From Selenomonas sp. AE3005 (GTDB lineage: Bacteria > Bacillota > Negativicutes > Selenomonadales > Selenomonadaceae), in contig NZ_CAJODG010000012.1 in the NCBI RefSeq assembly GCF_905233635.1, positions 1 through 64,000 on the forward strand: a stretch of 64,000 bases of DNA, written 5' to 3'. Positions 1-7,697 of this stretch are shown in pieces. Made by a program: the position numbers and the translations under genes. The number at the start of each line of letters is the position of its first letter. Within the stretch, counting starts at the first letter, position 1. Under the pieces are notes generated by a model that had not been told where the DNA came from, did no database searches, and saw only the letters and a program-made list of their open reading frames with translations.

Positions 1-20
1 ATGATTATTTGCATTGTTTA

Positions 21-34
21 GTTTTCAAAGAACA
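21..34 (-). promoter_or_regulatory. boxA-like antitermination sequence of an rRNA leader
   Basis: Read leftward the sequence is TGTTCTTTGAAAAC, the boxA-like element usually found in rRNA operon leaders of low-GC Gram-positive relatives. It follows two strong tandem promoters that also face left. The 16S gene itself is not in the window, so the rRNA operon is inferred. Confidence 0.65.
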
Positions 35-70
35 ATCTGTTTATCGCCTGTCGTTTCAAGCGACTCACTT

Positions 71-99
71 ATCTTATCGCATTCAGCTTAGCTTGTCAA
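71..99 (-). promoter_or_regulatory. Promoter P2 of a probable rRNA operon
   Basis: On the minus strand TTGACA (94-99), a 17-bp spacer and TAAGAT (71-76) form a near-consensus sigma-70-type promoter facing out of the left edge. It lies about 40 bp upstream of the boxA-like sequence. Confidence 0.65.
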
Positions 100-203
100 T
101 ATCTTTTTTAGAAAATTTTCAAAGCTTTGCGGCATCTTACAACTGCTTGCCATTCAAGGCTGTGTCAGCTGTTTGTCTGCCGTGTATGTCAGCGACTTGT
201 ATT

Positions 204-232
204 ATGTTACACGCTTTATCCTTAACTGTCAA
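204..232 (-). promoter_or_regulatory. Promoter P1 of a probable rRNA operon
   Basis: A second minus-strand promoter has TTGACA (227-232), a 17-bp spacer and TAACAT (204-209). Tandem strong promoters are typical of rRNA operons. The whole stretch 1-340 is AT-rich and holds only these signals; the open frame across it looks non-coding. Confidence 0.6.
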
Positions 233-340
233 CACCTTTTTTATTTTTTTCTTTTATGTGAACATCACTCCTAGTTTAAGCCTCACTTACAAGTTTTTCT
301 GTTGCTTTTATATACGTTCTAAAACACAATCCATTACAGC

Positions 341-365
341 AAAAAAGGTGGGAATTTCCCACCTT
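341..365 (-). terminator. Rho-independent terminator of the ABC transporter gene
   Basis: The perfect palindrome AAGGTGGGAATTTCCCACCTT is followed, on the minus strand, by a run of T. It lies directly after the stop codon of the leftward ABC transporter gene. Confidence 0.85.
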
Positions 366-370
366 CTCGA

Positions 371-2077
371 TTATATGGCCAGCAGCTGCCAGCTGCCCTC
401 TGTTGTCATTTTTAACTCCTGATTATGCTGCGCATACAACGTTGAACGATGCCCTACACTGACGATACTCATATCCGGCAATTCACGAGCCAGCATTTCA
501 TAGAGTTCTGCCTCCCGTGGTTCATCGAGCGCTGAGGTGGCCTCATCCAAAAACAGCCAGTCAGGTTTTACCAACAGCACCCGGGCAAAGGCCAGACGTT
601 GCTGTTCACCCAATGACAGGATTCTGCTCCAGTCGTCAACTTCGTCCAAACGGCTGGCAAATTCTGCCAGTCCCACCTTTTGCAGAACAGAATGCAGTGC
701 CGTATCATTCCCTCCCGCCGTCAGCGGATAATACAAGGCACGACGCAGACTGCCCAGCGGCAGATACGGACGCTGTGGCAGGAACAGCATGCGGCTCCCC
801 TGTCCTACAGCCATCTGCCCCTGACCATACGGCCAGATACCGGCCAAAGTGCGCAGCAGGGTACTCTTGCCACAGCCGGAAACACCAGTAACCAGCAATT
901 TAGTTCCCTTGGGCATATTCACATTACAGTTTTCCAGCAATGTACGCCCGTCCGGCAATGCCACCTGCAGATTTGTCAACTCCAGGCCCCCAGCCGGAGC
1001 GGTTGTCCCGCTGATACCATTTTCCACATGTTCGGCATCTTCCATGTGTTGGTTGAACGACGCCAGTCGTTTGACCACAGCCGCCAACTGAGCGATGGTA
1101 TCGTAAGACTCGACAAAGTAAGACAGCGCATCCTGCACCCTGCCAAAAGCCGACACTGTCTGCATAAGGCCGCCCAAAGCCATGGCTCCGGCAAAATACT
1201 GCGGCGCTGCGAGAATAAGCGGCACCACTACTGCCAGCTGGGCATAGCCATTAACATAGAAATTCAGAATTTTCGTCTGCCTCATCAGCTGCCAAAAGTT
1301 GCTGATAACCTTGGCAAAGCGTTCATGAAAACCTTTGTTTTCCACATTTTCGCCGCCGTAAAAGGCAATGCTTTCACTGTTTTCGCGGACACGCATCATA
1401 TTGAAACGAAAATCTGCCTCAAAGCGCTGTTGTTCAAAGTTCAGACTGATAAGTTTACGGCCGGCAATATGTGCCCCCACCGTACCGAGCCCAGCATAAA
1501 TCAAGGAGAACCAGAACATATAGCCATAGATTACCAGTTCCTTGCCGCCCAGGTGCATGGTATAGGCCCCTGACAGATTCCATAGCACCACGCCAAAAGC
1601 TGCCAGGGTGGTCATCTGCTTTAACAGGCCGATTAAAAGCTGCAAGGTCAGATTGACAAACTGATTTATATCTTCACTGATTCGCTGGTCAGGGTTATCG
1701 GTGTCACTGCCCTGCACCTGCATGCGATAATAAACCTGCCGTTTAAGCCAGCGCGCCAGATACGCGTCAGTCATCCAGGTACGCCATTTTATTTGCACCA
1801 TCTGCCGCAGGTACACAGCATAAACCGCCACCACTATGTGCAGCATGGCCAGCAGGGTAAATTCCCCCAGCAGCGGCCAAAACTCCGCCACCAGATATTC
1901 CTGCAGGGCGTTGTAAAATTCTTTATACCAGCTGTTTATCAACACCAACAGGTACACATCAAAAAAATTCAAGCCAATAACAAAGGCCAGCAGTCCACGG
2001 GCGCGCCATTTATATTCAGAGTTCCAATAGCCGCCGAAAAGCCGGCCAAACACTTTGGCCACTTGGATAAAACCCAC
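371..2077 (-). CDS. ABC transporter, fused membrane and ATPase domains (SbmA/BacA-YddA type)
   Basis: Predicted inner-membrane ABC transporter of the SbmA/BacA-like family that carries its own ATPase domain (YddA/Rv1819c type). The N-terminal ~330 residues hold about six membrane segments and a family-typical cytoplasmic stretch after the second one. The C-terminal ATPase has Walker A GVSGCGKST near residue 400, signature LSLGEQQR near 490, Walker B WLFLDE near 510 and an H-loop histidine near 545. Family members move peptides, cobalamin or other hydrophilic compounds; the substrate here cannot be told. A GTG start at 2077 is preferred because AAGGTG lies 8 nt upstream; an in-frame GTG at 2086 has no well-spaced ribosome site. 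The gene stands alone, with its own terminator at 341-365. Confidence 0.85.
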   Translation of the reverse strand: MGFIQVAKVFGRLFGGYWNSEYKWRARGLLAFVIGLNFFDVYLLVLINSWYKEFYNALQEYLVAEFWPLLGEFTLLAMLHIVVAVYAVYLRQMVQIKWRTWMTDAYLARWLKRQVYYRMQVQGSDTDNPDQRISEDINQFVNLTLQLLIGLLKQMTTLAAFGVVLWNLSGAYTMHLGGKELVIYGYMFWFSLIYAGLGTVGAHIAGRKLISLNFEQQRFEADFRFNMMRVRENSESIAFYGGENVENKGFHERFAKVISNFWQLMRQTKILNFYVNGYAQLAVVVPLILAAPQYFAGAMALGGLMQTVSAFGRVQDALSYFVESYDTIAQLAAVVKRLASFNQHMEDAEHVENGISGTTAPAGGLELTNLQVALPDGRTLLENCNVNMPKGTKLLVTGVSGCGKSTLLRTLAGIWPYGQGQMAVGQGSRMLFLPQRPYLPLGSLRRALYYPLTAGGNDTALHSVLQKVGLAEFASRLDEVDDWSRILSLGEQQRLAFARVLLVKPDWLFLDEATSALDEPREAELYEMLARELPDMSIVSVGHRSTLYAQHNQELKMTTEGSWQLLAI

Positions 2078-2191
2078 AATAATCACACCTTAATAAGAGA
2101 TTGTGACAAAAGTCAACGAATAATCACAGTATAGACCTTTACTATCATTCCTGCAATAAATATTTAACGGCCGGCAGCCGGCTGGCACGCC

Positions 2192-2314
2192 TATAACGAG
2201 GCAAGAAAATGTCCCCCACCTCAGCAGGTGGGGGCACGAATACCAAAACAGGCGGCGAGCATATCTCCCACCTCGTTGAAACGCCAAGGGCAAAACTGGA
2301 ACAACGGCGTTATA
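2192..2314. repeat. Dispersed palindromic repeat, copy A
   Basis: A 123-bp copy bounded by TATAACG and CGTTATA. Left to right it holds the module with outer stem AACGAGGC and inner hairpin CCCCCACCT/AGGTGGGGG, then the second module with outer stem AACGCC/GGCGTT. One arm of the second inner hairpin is missing. Its right end runs straight into the A-tract of the nhaC terminator. Confidence 0.85.
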
Positions 2315-2350
2315 AAAAATCCCGGCAAGATATCATCATATCTTACCGGG
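2314..2350 (-). terminator. Rho-independent terminator of nhaC
   Basis: On the minus strand a 30-nt hairpin with CCCGG/CCGGG at its base is followed by TTTTTT. It lies between the nhaC stop codon and repeat copy A, which abuts the T-tract. Confidence 0.8.
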
Positions 2351-2372
2351 AATAAATTATCTATTTTTTATC

Positions 2373-3875
2373 TTATTCGTCCAATGACGACACCTTGGCC
2401 ATCACTACAGACATGACCACGCACAATAAGGCGAAAGCCGTCCCCAGGCCAATCCAGCCATTGCCGGTAAAACCATCTACCACATAGCCGACAAGCGAGC
2501 AGGCTGCCACAGTCGTAACGTAGGGCAGCTGGGTGCTAACATGATCCAAATGGTCACACTGTGCACCAGCCGAAGCCAATATCGTGGTATCGGAAATCGG
2601 TGACGCATGGTCGCCGCCTACAGCACCGGAAAGAATCGCCGCCACACAGATGGTCAGCATCTGCGGGTCATTGCCCACTACAGCGACCGCAATGGGAATC
2701 AAAATACCGAAAGTTCCCCAGCTCGTGCCGGTCGCAAAGGCCAGCCCGATAGCCACGAGGAAGAAAATCGGCGGCAAAAGCATAATCAAAGTCGCATTCG
2801 CACTGACAATACCGCCGACAAAACCGCCGAGATTCAGGTACTTGTCACTGCAAATTCCGGACAGCGTCCAGGCCAGGCACAGGATAAAGATAGCCGGCGT
2901 CATAGCCTTAAAGCCCCAGCCGAAACTGTCACAAAAAGCATTGAAGGAAATGACTTTGCGCGGCAGATATAACAATCCCGTAAATACAAAGGCAATAAAG
3001 GAACCCAGAACCAGTGACTTGGAGGAATCGCAATCAGCAAAAGCATCAGCAATACTCTTGCCCTCGTGAATACCACCGGTATAGAGCATACCATACACGC
3101 AGGCTGCAATCAGCACCAAAAGCGGCAGCAGCAGGTCAATAATCTTGCCATTACCCTGCTGATCCTTATGAACCTCGCCATTACCCTGATACTCCTTAGG
3201 GATTTCGAAATTCTCATTGCTGCGTTTCACATCGTGGGCCATCGTCCCGAAGTCCTTGCCCGTCCAAATGATAAAGAACAGGAACACCAGCGTCAGCCAG
3301 GCGTAAAGGTTAAACGGAATGGTCTGAATAAACAGCGAAAAACCGTCAATTTCCGAGCCTTCCGGCAGGGACGAACCCACAGCCGCCGCCCAGCTCGATA
3401 CCGGGGCAATTATGCAGACGGGCGCCGCCATGGCATCGATAATATAAGCCAGTTTCGCCCGGGAAATCTTAAACTTATCCGTTACCGGACGCATAACCGT
3501 ACCTACGGTCAGACAGTTGAAGTAATCGTCAATAAAAATGACCAGCCCCAACAGTGCCGTAATAAGGGACGCCTGACGCCGTCCTTTGATAGTACGGGCT
3601 GCCCATTCGCCATAGGCACTGGTAGCACCACTGCGCGTAATCGCCGCCACCAGAATACCCAGAATGACCAGGAAAACCAAAATGTTAACATTACTGCCCA
3701 CCTTGTCCGCCATTACCTGAAACATGGTCAGCGTGGACTGCAGGAAATTTCCTCCCGTAAAGAGCATGGCACCGGAAAAGATACCAATGATGAGGGACAT
3801 ATAAACTTCCTTCGTCCACAAAGCCAGTACGATAGTGATAACTGGCGGCAGGATAGACCAAATAGATTCAGCCAT
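2373..3875 (-). CDS. nhaC: Na+/H+ antiporter, NhaC family
   Basis: Predicted 500-residue inner-membrane antiporter of the NhaC superfamily, exchanging Na+ (or organic ions) for protons. The chain is almost entirely hydrophobic, with about 12 membrane segments. The family-typical acidic stretch IFIDDYFNCLTVG lies near residue 115, and a GGDHASPISDTT motif near 410 is characteristic of the group. An ATG start follows a weak AGGTAGG site. The gene is monocistronic, with a candidate promoter at 3933-3961 and a terminator at 2314-2350. The role (Na+ export, or malate-lactate-type exchange as in some NhaC relatives) cannot be settled from sequence. Confidence 0.88.
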   Translation of the reverse strand: MAESIWSILPPVITIVLALWTKEVYMSLIIGIFSGAMLFTGGNFLQSTLTMFQVMADKVGSNVNILVFLVILGILVAAITRSGATSAYGEWAARTIKGRRQASLITALLGLVIFIDDYFNCLTVGTVMRPVTDKFKISRAKLAYIIDAMAAPVCIIAPVSSWAAAVGSSLPEGSEIDGFSLFIQTIPFNLYAWLTLVFLFFIIWTGKDFGTMAHDVKRSNENFEIPKEYQGNGEVHKDQQGNGKIIDLLLPLLVLIAACVYGMLYTGGIHEGKSIADAFADCDSSKSLVLGSFIAFVFTGLLYLPRKVISFNAFCDSFGWGFKAMTPAIFILCLAWTLSGICSDKYLNLGGFVGGIVSANATLIMLLPPIFFLVAIGLAFATGTSWGTFGILIPIAVAVVGNDPQMLTICVAAILSGAVGGDHASPISDTTILASAGAQCDHLDHVSTQLPYVTTVAACSLVGYVVDGFTGNGWIGLGTAFALLCVVMSVVMAKVSSLDE

Positions 3876-3932
3876 AACCTACCTGCTTTCTGCTATTGTT
3901 AGCGAATATTTTTCATATAATACACGAACCAT

Positions 3933-3961
3933 ATTGTATAACATTTTTTGCATAGTAGCAA
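3933..3961 (-). promoter_or_regulatory. Candidate promoter for nhaC
   Basis: Minus-strand TTGCTA (3956-3961), a 17-bp spacer and TACAAT (3933-3938) lie 58 bp upstream of the nhaC start codon, in an AT-rich gap. Confidence 0.5.
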
Positions 3962-4012
3962 GGGTAGTTAAGCATTTTTTGCAAGTTTTTAAGGCAGCAA
4001 TATTCTCCTTCG

Positions 4013-4597
4013 TCAGTGACTATGTTCAGCACAATACCAACGTATTTCCTCCAGCCGCCGGTACAATCGTTTGCTAGGACAGGCCGTGTCATTAAGGTCC
4101 CTATGCCCCACAATCGTCCCCTTCTGGAAGGGGTCCAGCTTATACTTTTGGCACAACCAGCGGCATAGTTCCTTAACTGCGTCCATCTGCGCTGCCGTAG
4201 GTTTACCAATATCGAAATTTCCTGCCAGGCAGATGCCCAGAGAATTTTTATTGTGCCCATAGGCATGCGCCCCTACCATGTCCGGGCGCCGTCCCTGTTC
4301 AATCATGCCGTTCTTGCGGATAAGGTAGTGATAGCCCACACCAGCCCACTTGAATGTTTCCTGATGGAACTTATGTATCGCCTGCACAGTGGAATCCTTA
4401 TCCTCGTTGGGAAAGCCCGTATGATGAATTACCAGCATTTCCGTCGCCGGCCGCACCTCATACTCCGTGAATTGCAAAAAACGCTTGTAAATCATCGGTT
4501 CATAATAAGCCGCCTCCGCAGGCAGTATTTCCCCCTGTCCCAGCAGTGCCCCCAACATGCTGCAGACACTCCACCGCAAAAAATCACGCCGTTTCAT
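4013..4597 (-). CDS. N-acetylmuramoyl-L-alanine amidase with Tat signal
   Basis: Predicted exported peptidoglycan amidase (PGRP/amidase_2 fold), 194 residues, cutting the bond between muramic acid and the peptide stem. The protein begins MKRRDFLRW followed by a short hydrophobic stretch, a good twin-arginine signal with a likely cleavage after AEA. Zinc-site residues are visible in VIHHTG and in VGHRDLNDTACP near the C-terminus. The start at 4597 is chosen over a longer in-frame extension because AGGAG lies 8 nt upstream and the Tat motif begins here. It starts 22 bp after the methylmalonyl-CoA decarboxylase stop codon, so the two are probably co-transcribed although functionally unrelated. 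Confidence 0.85.
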   Translation of the reverse strand: MKRRDFLRWSVCSMLGALLGQGEILPAEAAYYEPMIYKRFLQFTEYEVRPATEMLVIHHTGFPNEDKDSTVQAIHKFHQETFKWAGVGYHYLIRKNGMIEQGRRPDMVGAHAYGHNKNSLGICLAGNFDIGKPTAAQMDAVKELCRWLCQKYKLDPFQKGTIVGHRDLNDTACPSKRLYRRLEEIRWYCAEHSH

Positions 4598-4619
4598 TGT
4601 CTTTTCTCCTGCACAGGTC

Positions 4620-5420
4620 TTAGTCCAGGTCCTTAGCCTTGCCTTTGTATTCCGGCGGCCGTTTTTCCAGGAAGGAGTTAATGCCCTCCCGGTAATCATC
4701 CCCGCAATACACGATATTGCGATAAGCGTTAATGCGTTCAAAGCTCTCGGCACTGATAACCGTCGAGGCTCTGGACAGAATGCGGAACTGCCGCTTGATG
4801 GCACTGATGGACAGAATGCTGTTGCGGCGCAGGGGAGCCAGGAACTGCTCTTCCAGCATTATTCGCAATTCCTCACCATTGTCGGCCACCCGATTTATAA
4901 GCCCCACGTTCAGAGCATCCTCTGCCGTTATCGGCGTGGCCAGGAAAAACATCTCCCGGGCTTTGTTAATGCCCAGCTGATTGACAAAGTGCATAATCCC
5001 CGACGCATTATAAGGAATGCCGATTTTCGCCGGTGTAATAGCAAATGTAGCATCTCTGGAACTGACAATCATATCACAGGACAGGCACAAGTCACAAGCC
5101 CCACCCCATACGGTGCCGTCCACGCAGGCAATGACGGGAATGGGTATCTCCTGCACCTCACGCAGCAGTTTTTCCATCGGCACATAAAAGGCCAGCGGGT
5201 CACTGCCGTCCTGGGGCAGCTCGCGAATATCATGCCCGGCACTCCACACATGCCGGTTCACCTCCGCCTCCAGCACAATGCCCACGCATTCCTTTTCATA
5301 ACTATGCTTAATATCTGCCATCAGCTCATTACACATATCTTCGCTTAAACAGTTAAAATGCTTGCCATTATTCATTTTTATATAGGCAATACGGTCCTTA
5401 ATCATGTTCTCTACTAACAT
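4620..5420 (-). CDS. scpB: Methylmalonyl-CoA decarboxylase (crotonase fold)
   Basis: Predicted soluble methylmalonyl-CoA decarboxylase, 266 residues, converting (R)-methylmalonyl-CoA to propionyl-CoA. The crotonase-fold chain follows E. coli ScpB (YgfG) closely by memory: SAGHDI-ELP early, the oxyanion-hole stretch VDGTVWGGACDL in place of the usual crotonase motif, TPAKIGIPYNASGI, and a C-terminal FLEKRPPEYKG. This distinguishes it from enoyl-CoA hydratase. It fits a propionate-forming anaerobe, where it would offer a decarboxylation route without the membrane Na+ pump. Followed by the amidase gene in an apparent two-gene operon. Confidence 0.82.
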   Translation of the reverse strand: MLVENMIKDRIAYIKMNNGKHFNCLSEDMCNELMADIKHSYEKECVGIVLEAEVNRHVWSAGHDIRELPQDGSDPLAFYVPMEKLLREVQEIPIPVIACVDGTVWGGACDLCLSCDMIVSSRDATFAITPAKIGIPYNASGIMHFVNQLGINKAREMFFLATPITAEDALNVGLINRVADNGEELRIMLEEQFLAPLRRNSILSISAIKRQFRILSRASTVISAESFERINAYRNIVYCGDDYREGINSFLEKRPPEYKGKAKDLD

Positions 5421-5508
5421 AGTTCATCCCCCCATCTTCTCACACTAAGATAATGTTAGTATTCTCCATAACCCTGACCGCCGCCTTCTTAAAAAGTTAA
5501 TTTTTTGC

Positions 5509-5583
5509 AAAAAACAGGGGCAGCTATCACCACCGGTGTCTGACATCAGGCTGTCTGTGTCAACGTGATAATAGCTGCCCCTG
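5509..5583 (-). terminator. Terminator of the ksgA operon
   Basis: A long minus-strand stem (CAGGGGCAGCTAT paired with ATAGCTGCCCCTG, one small bulge) is closed by a ~30-nt loop that can itself pair, and is followed by TTTTTT. It marks the end of the leftward operon that finishes with ksgA. Confidence 0.88.
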
Positions 5584-5601
5584 GGCAATATCAATATGCA
5601 A

Positions 5602-6468
5602 TTACTGTGGCATAGCCGTGAAAGCATCGGCCAATTGGGCAAACTCCGCCAACGATAAGGTTTCACCGCGGCGCGTGGGGTCAATGCCAGCCTGTTCCAT
5701 AGCGTCGCGCACCTGCTCTTTGGGCAGGCCGCCGCCCTTCAAGGCATTGGCCAGAGTCTTACGGCGCTGGCCGAAAGCCGCCTTGACCACACGGAAGAAC
5801 ATCTTTTCACTCTGTACCGTCACCGCCGGCGTTTCCCTGACCTTGCAGGCGATAACCACACTGTCCACTTCCGGTGCCGGAATGAAGGAACGCGGCGGTA
5901 CATCCAGCACGATTTCCGGCTCGGTATAATACTGCACAGCCACAGACAAAGCGCCGTAATCCTTGCCGCCGGGCCGGGCCACCATGCGCAGGGCCACTTC
6001 CTTCTGCACCATGGTGACCATGTGCGTAATGGGCAGGTGACGCTCCAATAGCGCCATCAATATGGGCGTAGTGATGTAATAAGGCAGATTGGCCGCGACC
6101 TTAAAGGGCGCGCCTCCCATGATTTCCGGGATATTGACTTTAAGAATATCACCGGGCACAATGCGCACATTGTCGTATCCTTTAAGCGTTTCTGCCAGCA
6201 CGGCCGGCAGTTTTTTATCAAGCTCCACGGCCGTCACATCAGCCCCGGCCTCAGCTAGGCCCTGCGTAAGTGTGCCGATTCCCGGGCCGATTTCCAATAC
6301 CCGGTCCCCGGGCTCAATCCGGGCTGCGTCCACAATGCCCTGCACAATGCCGGCATCAATCAGGAAGTTCTGCCCCAGTTTTTTGCTCATGCGCAGGCCA
6401 AAGGCCTTTAATATATGGGTAGTGACCTCCCGGCTGGCAATCTTAGGCTGGGTGGCTTTCTCACTCAT
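5602..6468 (-). CDS. ksgA: 16S rRNA dimethyladenosine transferase KsgA
   Basis: Methyltransferase that dimethylates the two adjacent adenines in helix 45 of 16S rRNA during small-subunit assembly. The 288-residue chain has the SAM-binding LEIGPGIGTL at 58-67, an acidic ribose-binding residue in AVELD near 83, and the catalytic NLPYYIT at 127-133. The ATG overlaps the rnmV stop codon by 4 nt (ATGA), and GAGGAGG lies upstream. It is the last gene of the leftward operon and is followed by a strong terminator. rnmV-ksgA order is common in Firmicutes. Confidence 0.95.
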   Translation of the reverse strand: MSEKATQPKIASREVTTHILKAFGLRMSKKLGQNFLIDAGIVQGIVDAARIEPGDRVLEIGPGIGTLTQGLAEAGADVTAVELDKKLPAVLAETLKGYDNVRIVPGDILKVNIPEIMGGAPFKVAANLPYYITTPILMALLERHLPITHMVTMVQKEVALRMVARPGGKDYGALSVAVQYYTEPEIVLDVPPRSFIPAPEVDSVVIACKVRETPAVTVQSEKMFFRVVKAAFGQRRKTLANALKGGGLPKEQVRDAMEQAGIDPTRRGETLSLAEFAQLADAFTAMPQ

Positions 6469-7013
6469 GCTTGTTCCTCCTCGTCTAAGGCCGCCACAGC
6501 AGCCGCAAATTCTTCACGGGTTACACCGTAATGATTCAGGCGTTTTAAAAATGTCTTGGCATTGGCAAAGCCCAGACCTAGCTTAGCCCCCAGCTTGGCC
6601 CGGCGCTGTACAGCCGCCGGTGCCCCGGACAGGTCATTTACAATTAAATCCGTACTACTGAAATTATTGGTGGGTTCCCAGTCCATCGTACGCACTTTGG
6701 CCAGTGCCTTGCGAATAGCCTCCGGCTTGGCCTGTTCAATACCGATATCGTCGTTGTCCGTGGCGTCCTCCACGGGAACAAAGGCGTGCTTGGCCTCAGG
6801 GAACCGCTTGGTCAAATAGCTGCGAATCCGCTCCCCGGCCGAATCCGGGTCTGTCATAATGATAATACCCCGTTTTTTATAGGCCTGTTCGATATTTTTC
6901 AGCGCCTGCTTTTTTAAGTTAAAACCTTCGGTGATAATGCAGTCCGCCTCCACGGCTTTATCGATGGCCACCACGTCCATCTTGCCTTCCACCACCAAAA
7001 CTTCTTTTATCAT
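6465..7013 (-). CDS. rnmV: Ribonuclease M5 (5S rRNA maturase)
   Basis: TOPRIM-domain endonuclease that trims 5S rRNA precursor. The 182-residue length is normal. TOPRIM residues are visible: Glu9 in VVEGKMD and the D-x-D at Asp55/Asp57 in TDPDSAGERI. Its ATG follows AAGGAG, 9 bp after the tmk stop codon, and its end overlaps ksgA by 4 nt. A probable rRNA operon lies at the left edge of the same window, though functional linkage through location is only suggestive. Confidence 0.92.
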   Translation of the reverse strand: MIKEVLVVEGKMDVVAIDKAVEADCIITEGFNLKKQALKNIEQAYKKRGIIIMTDPDSAGERIRSYLTKRFPEAKHAFVPVEDATDNDDIGIEQAKPEAIRKALAKVRTMDWEPTNNFSSTDLIVNDLSGAPAAVQRRAKLGAKLGLGFANAKTFLKRLNHYGVTREEFAAAVAALDEEEQA

Positions 7014-7022
7014 GATTACTCC

Positions 7023-7697
7023 TTACTTCTTCAATAGCGCCGCCACCAGCTGATATACATCAGCGTGGATAGCGTCTATGCGGCGCGGGCTTTCCCCGTC
7101 ATTGCACACAACTTTATCCCATTTATATTTCGCCGCCAGTTCCAGATAGGCCGCATGGCAGCGGTGCAGGTATGCAGTATCGCGTTCATGGATATCTTTT
7201 TGTACAGCTTTTTCTGCTGCCCGGGCCGCGATTAACTTATCCGCCACCTCCGGGGCCATATCCAGAAAAATCACCTTATCCGGTACCGGCAGGCCCATTT
7301 TGCCAAACTCAAAATCCCAGAGCCAGTCCAAAAAAGCCTCGCGCTCAGCCTTAGCGGTGAGCTTTACCGCCTGATGGACCATATTGCTGGTGGTGTAGCG
7401 GTCAGCCAGAATGATATCTCCGGCCTCATAATAATCACGCCACTTCCGCTGATAGGAGGCAAATCTGTCCACCGCAAAGAAAGTCGATGCTGCGTAAGCA
7501 TTTACATCAGCGGCCTTTTCCCCAAAAGCACCGCCCAGATACATGCGCACCAGTGCCGAGGAATCATCGTCATAATCAGGAAATTCTATACGATGCACCC
7601 GATAACCGTCCTGCTGCAAATGTTCATACAGGGCCTTGGTCTGCGTGGCCTTGCCGGAACCGTCGCCGGCCTCTATGATGATTAACTTGCCTTTCAT
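7023..7697 (-). CDS. tmk: Thymidylate kinase
   Basis: Phosphorylates dTMP to dTDP. The 224-residue protein has a P-loop EAGDGSGKATQ (residues 9-19), a base-binding RFASYQRKWRD region and a DRYTTSN motif. The P-loop has Ala where most thymidylate kinases have Thr after the lysine; this variant is, to my knowledge, seen in a clostridial subgroup. The ATG overlaps the decarboxylase stop codon (ATGA-type), with GAGGG 7 nt upstream, implying translational coupling. Confidence 0.88.
   Translation of the reverse strand: MKGKLIIIEAGDGSGKATQTKALYEHLQQDGYRVHRIEFPDYDDDSSALVRMYLGGAFGEKAADVNAYAASTFFAVDRFASYQRKWRDYYEAGDIILADRYTTSNMVHQAVKLTAKAEREAFLDWLWDFEFGKMGLPVPDKVIFLDMAPEVADKLIAARAAEKAVQKDIHERDTAYLHRCHAAYLELAAKYKWDKVVCNDGESPRRIDAIHADVYQLVAALLKK

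Noticed and set aside
9..422. Open frame of 137 residues at the left edge
   Set aside because: It covers rRNA promoter and leader signals plus a terminator, has no ribosome site and reads as low-complexity hydrophobic sequence.
2090..2293. Short frame containing CPHLLRWGTFSC within repeat copy A
   Set aside because: The same peptide appears wherever the repeat occurs, so it is a translation of the repeat, not a gene.
2192..2314. Insertion sequence remnants at repeat copies
   Set aside because: No transposase coding fragment is seen in or near any copy; only the hairpin structure is shared.
5069..5251. Frame shift in the methylmalonyl-CoA decarboxylase gene suggested by an overlapping frame
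   Set aside because: The main frame is intact with all expected motifs from start to stop.
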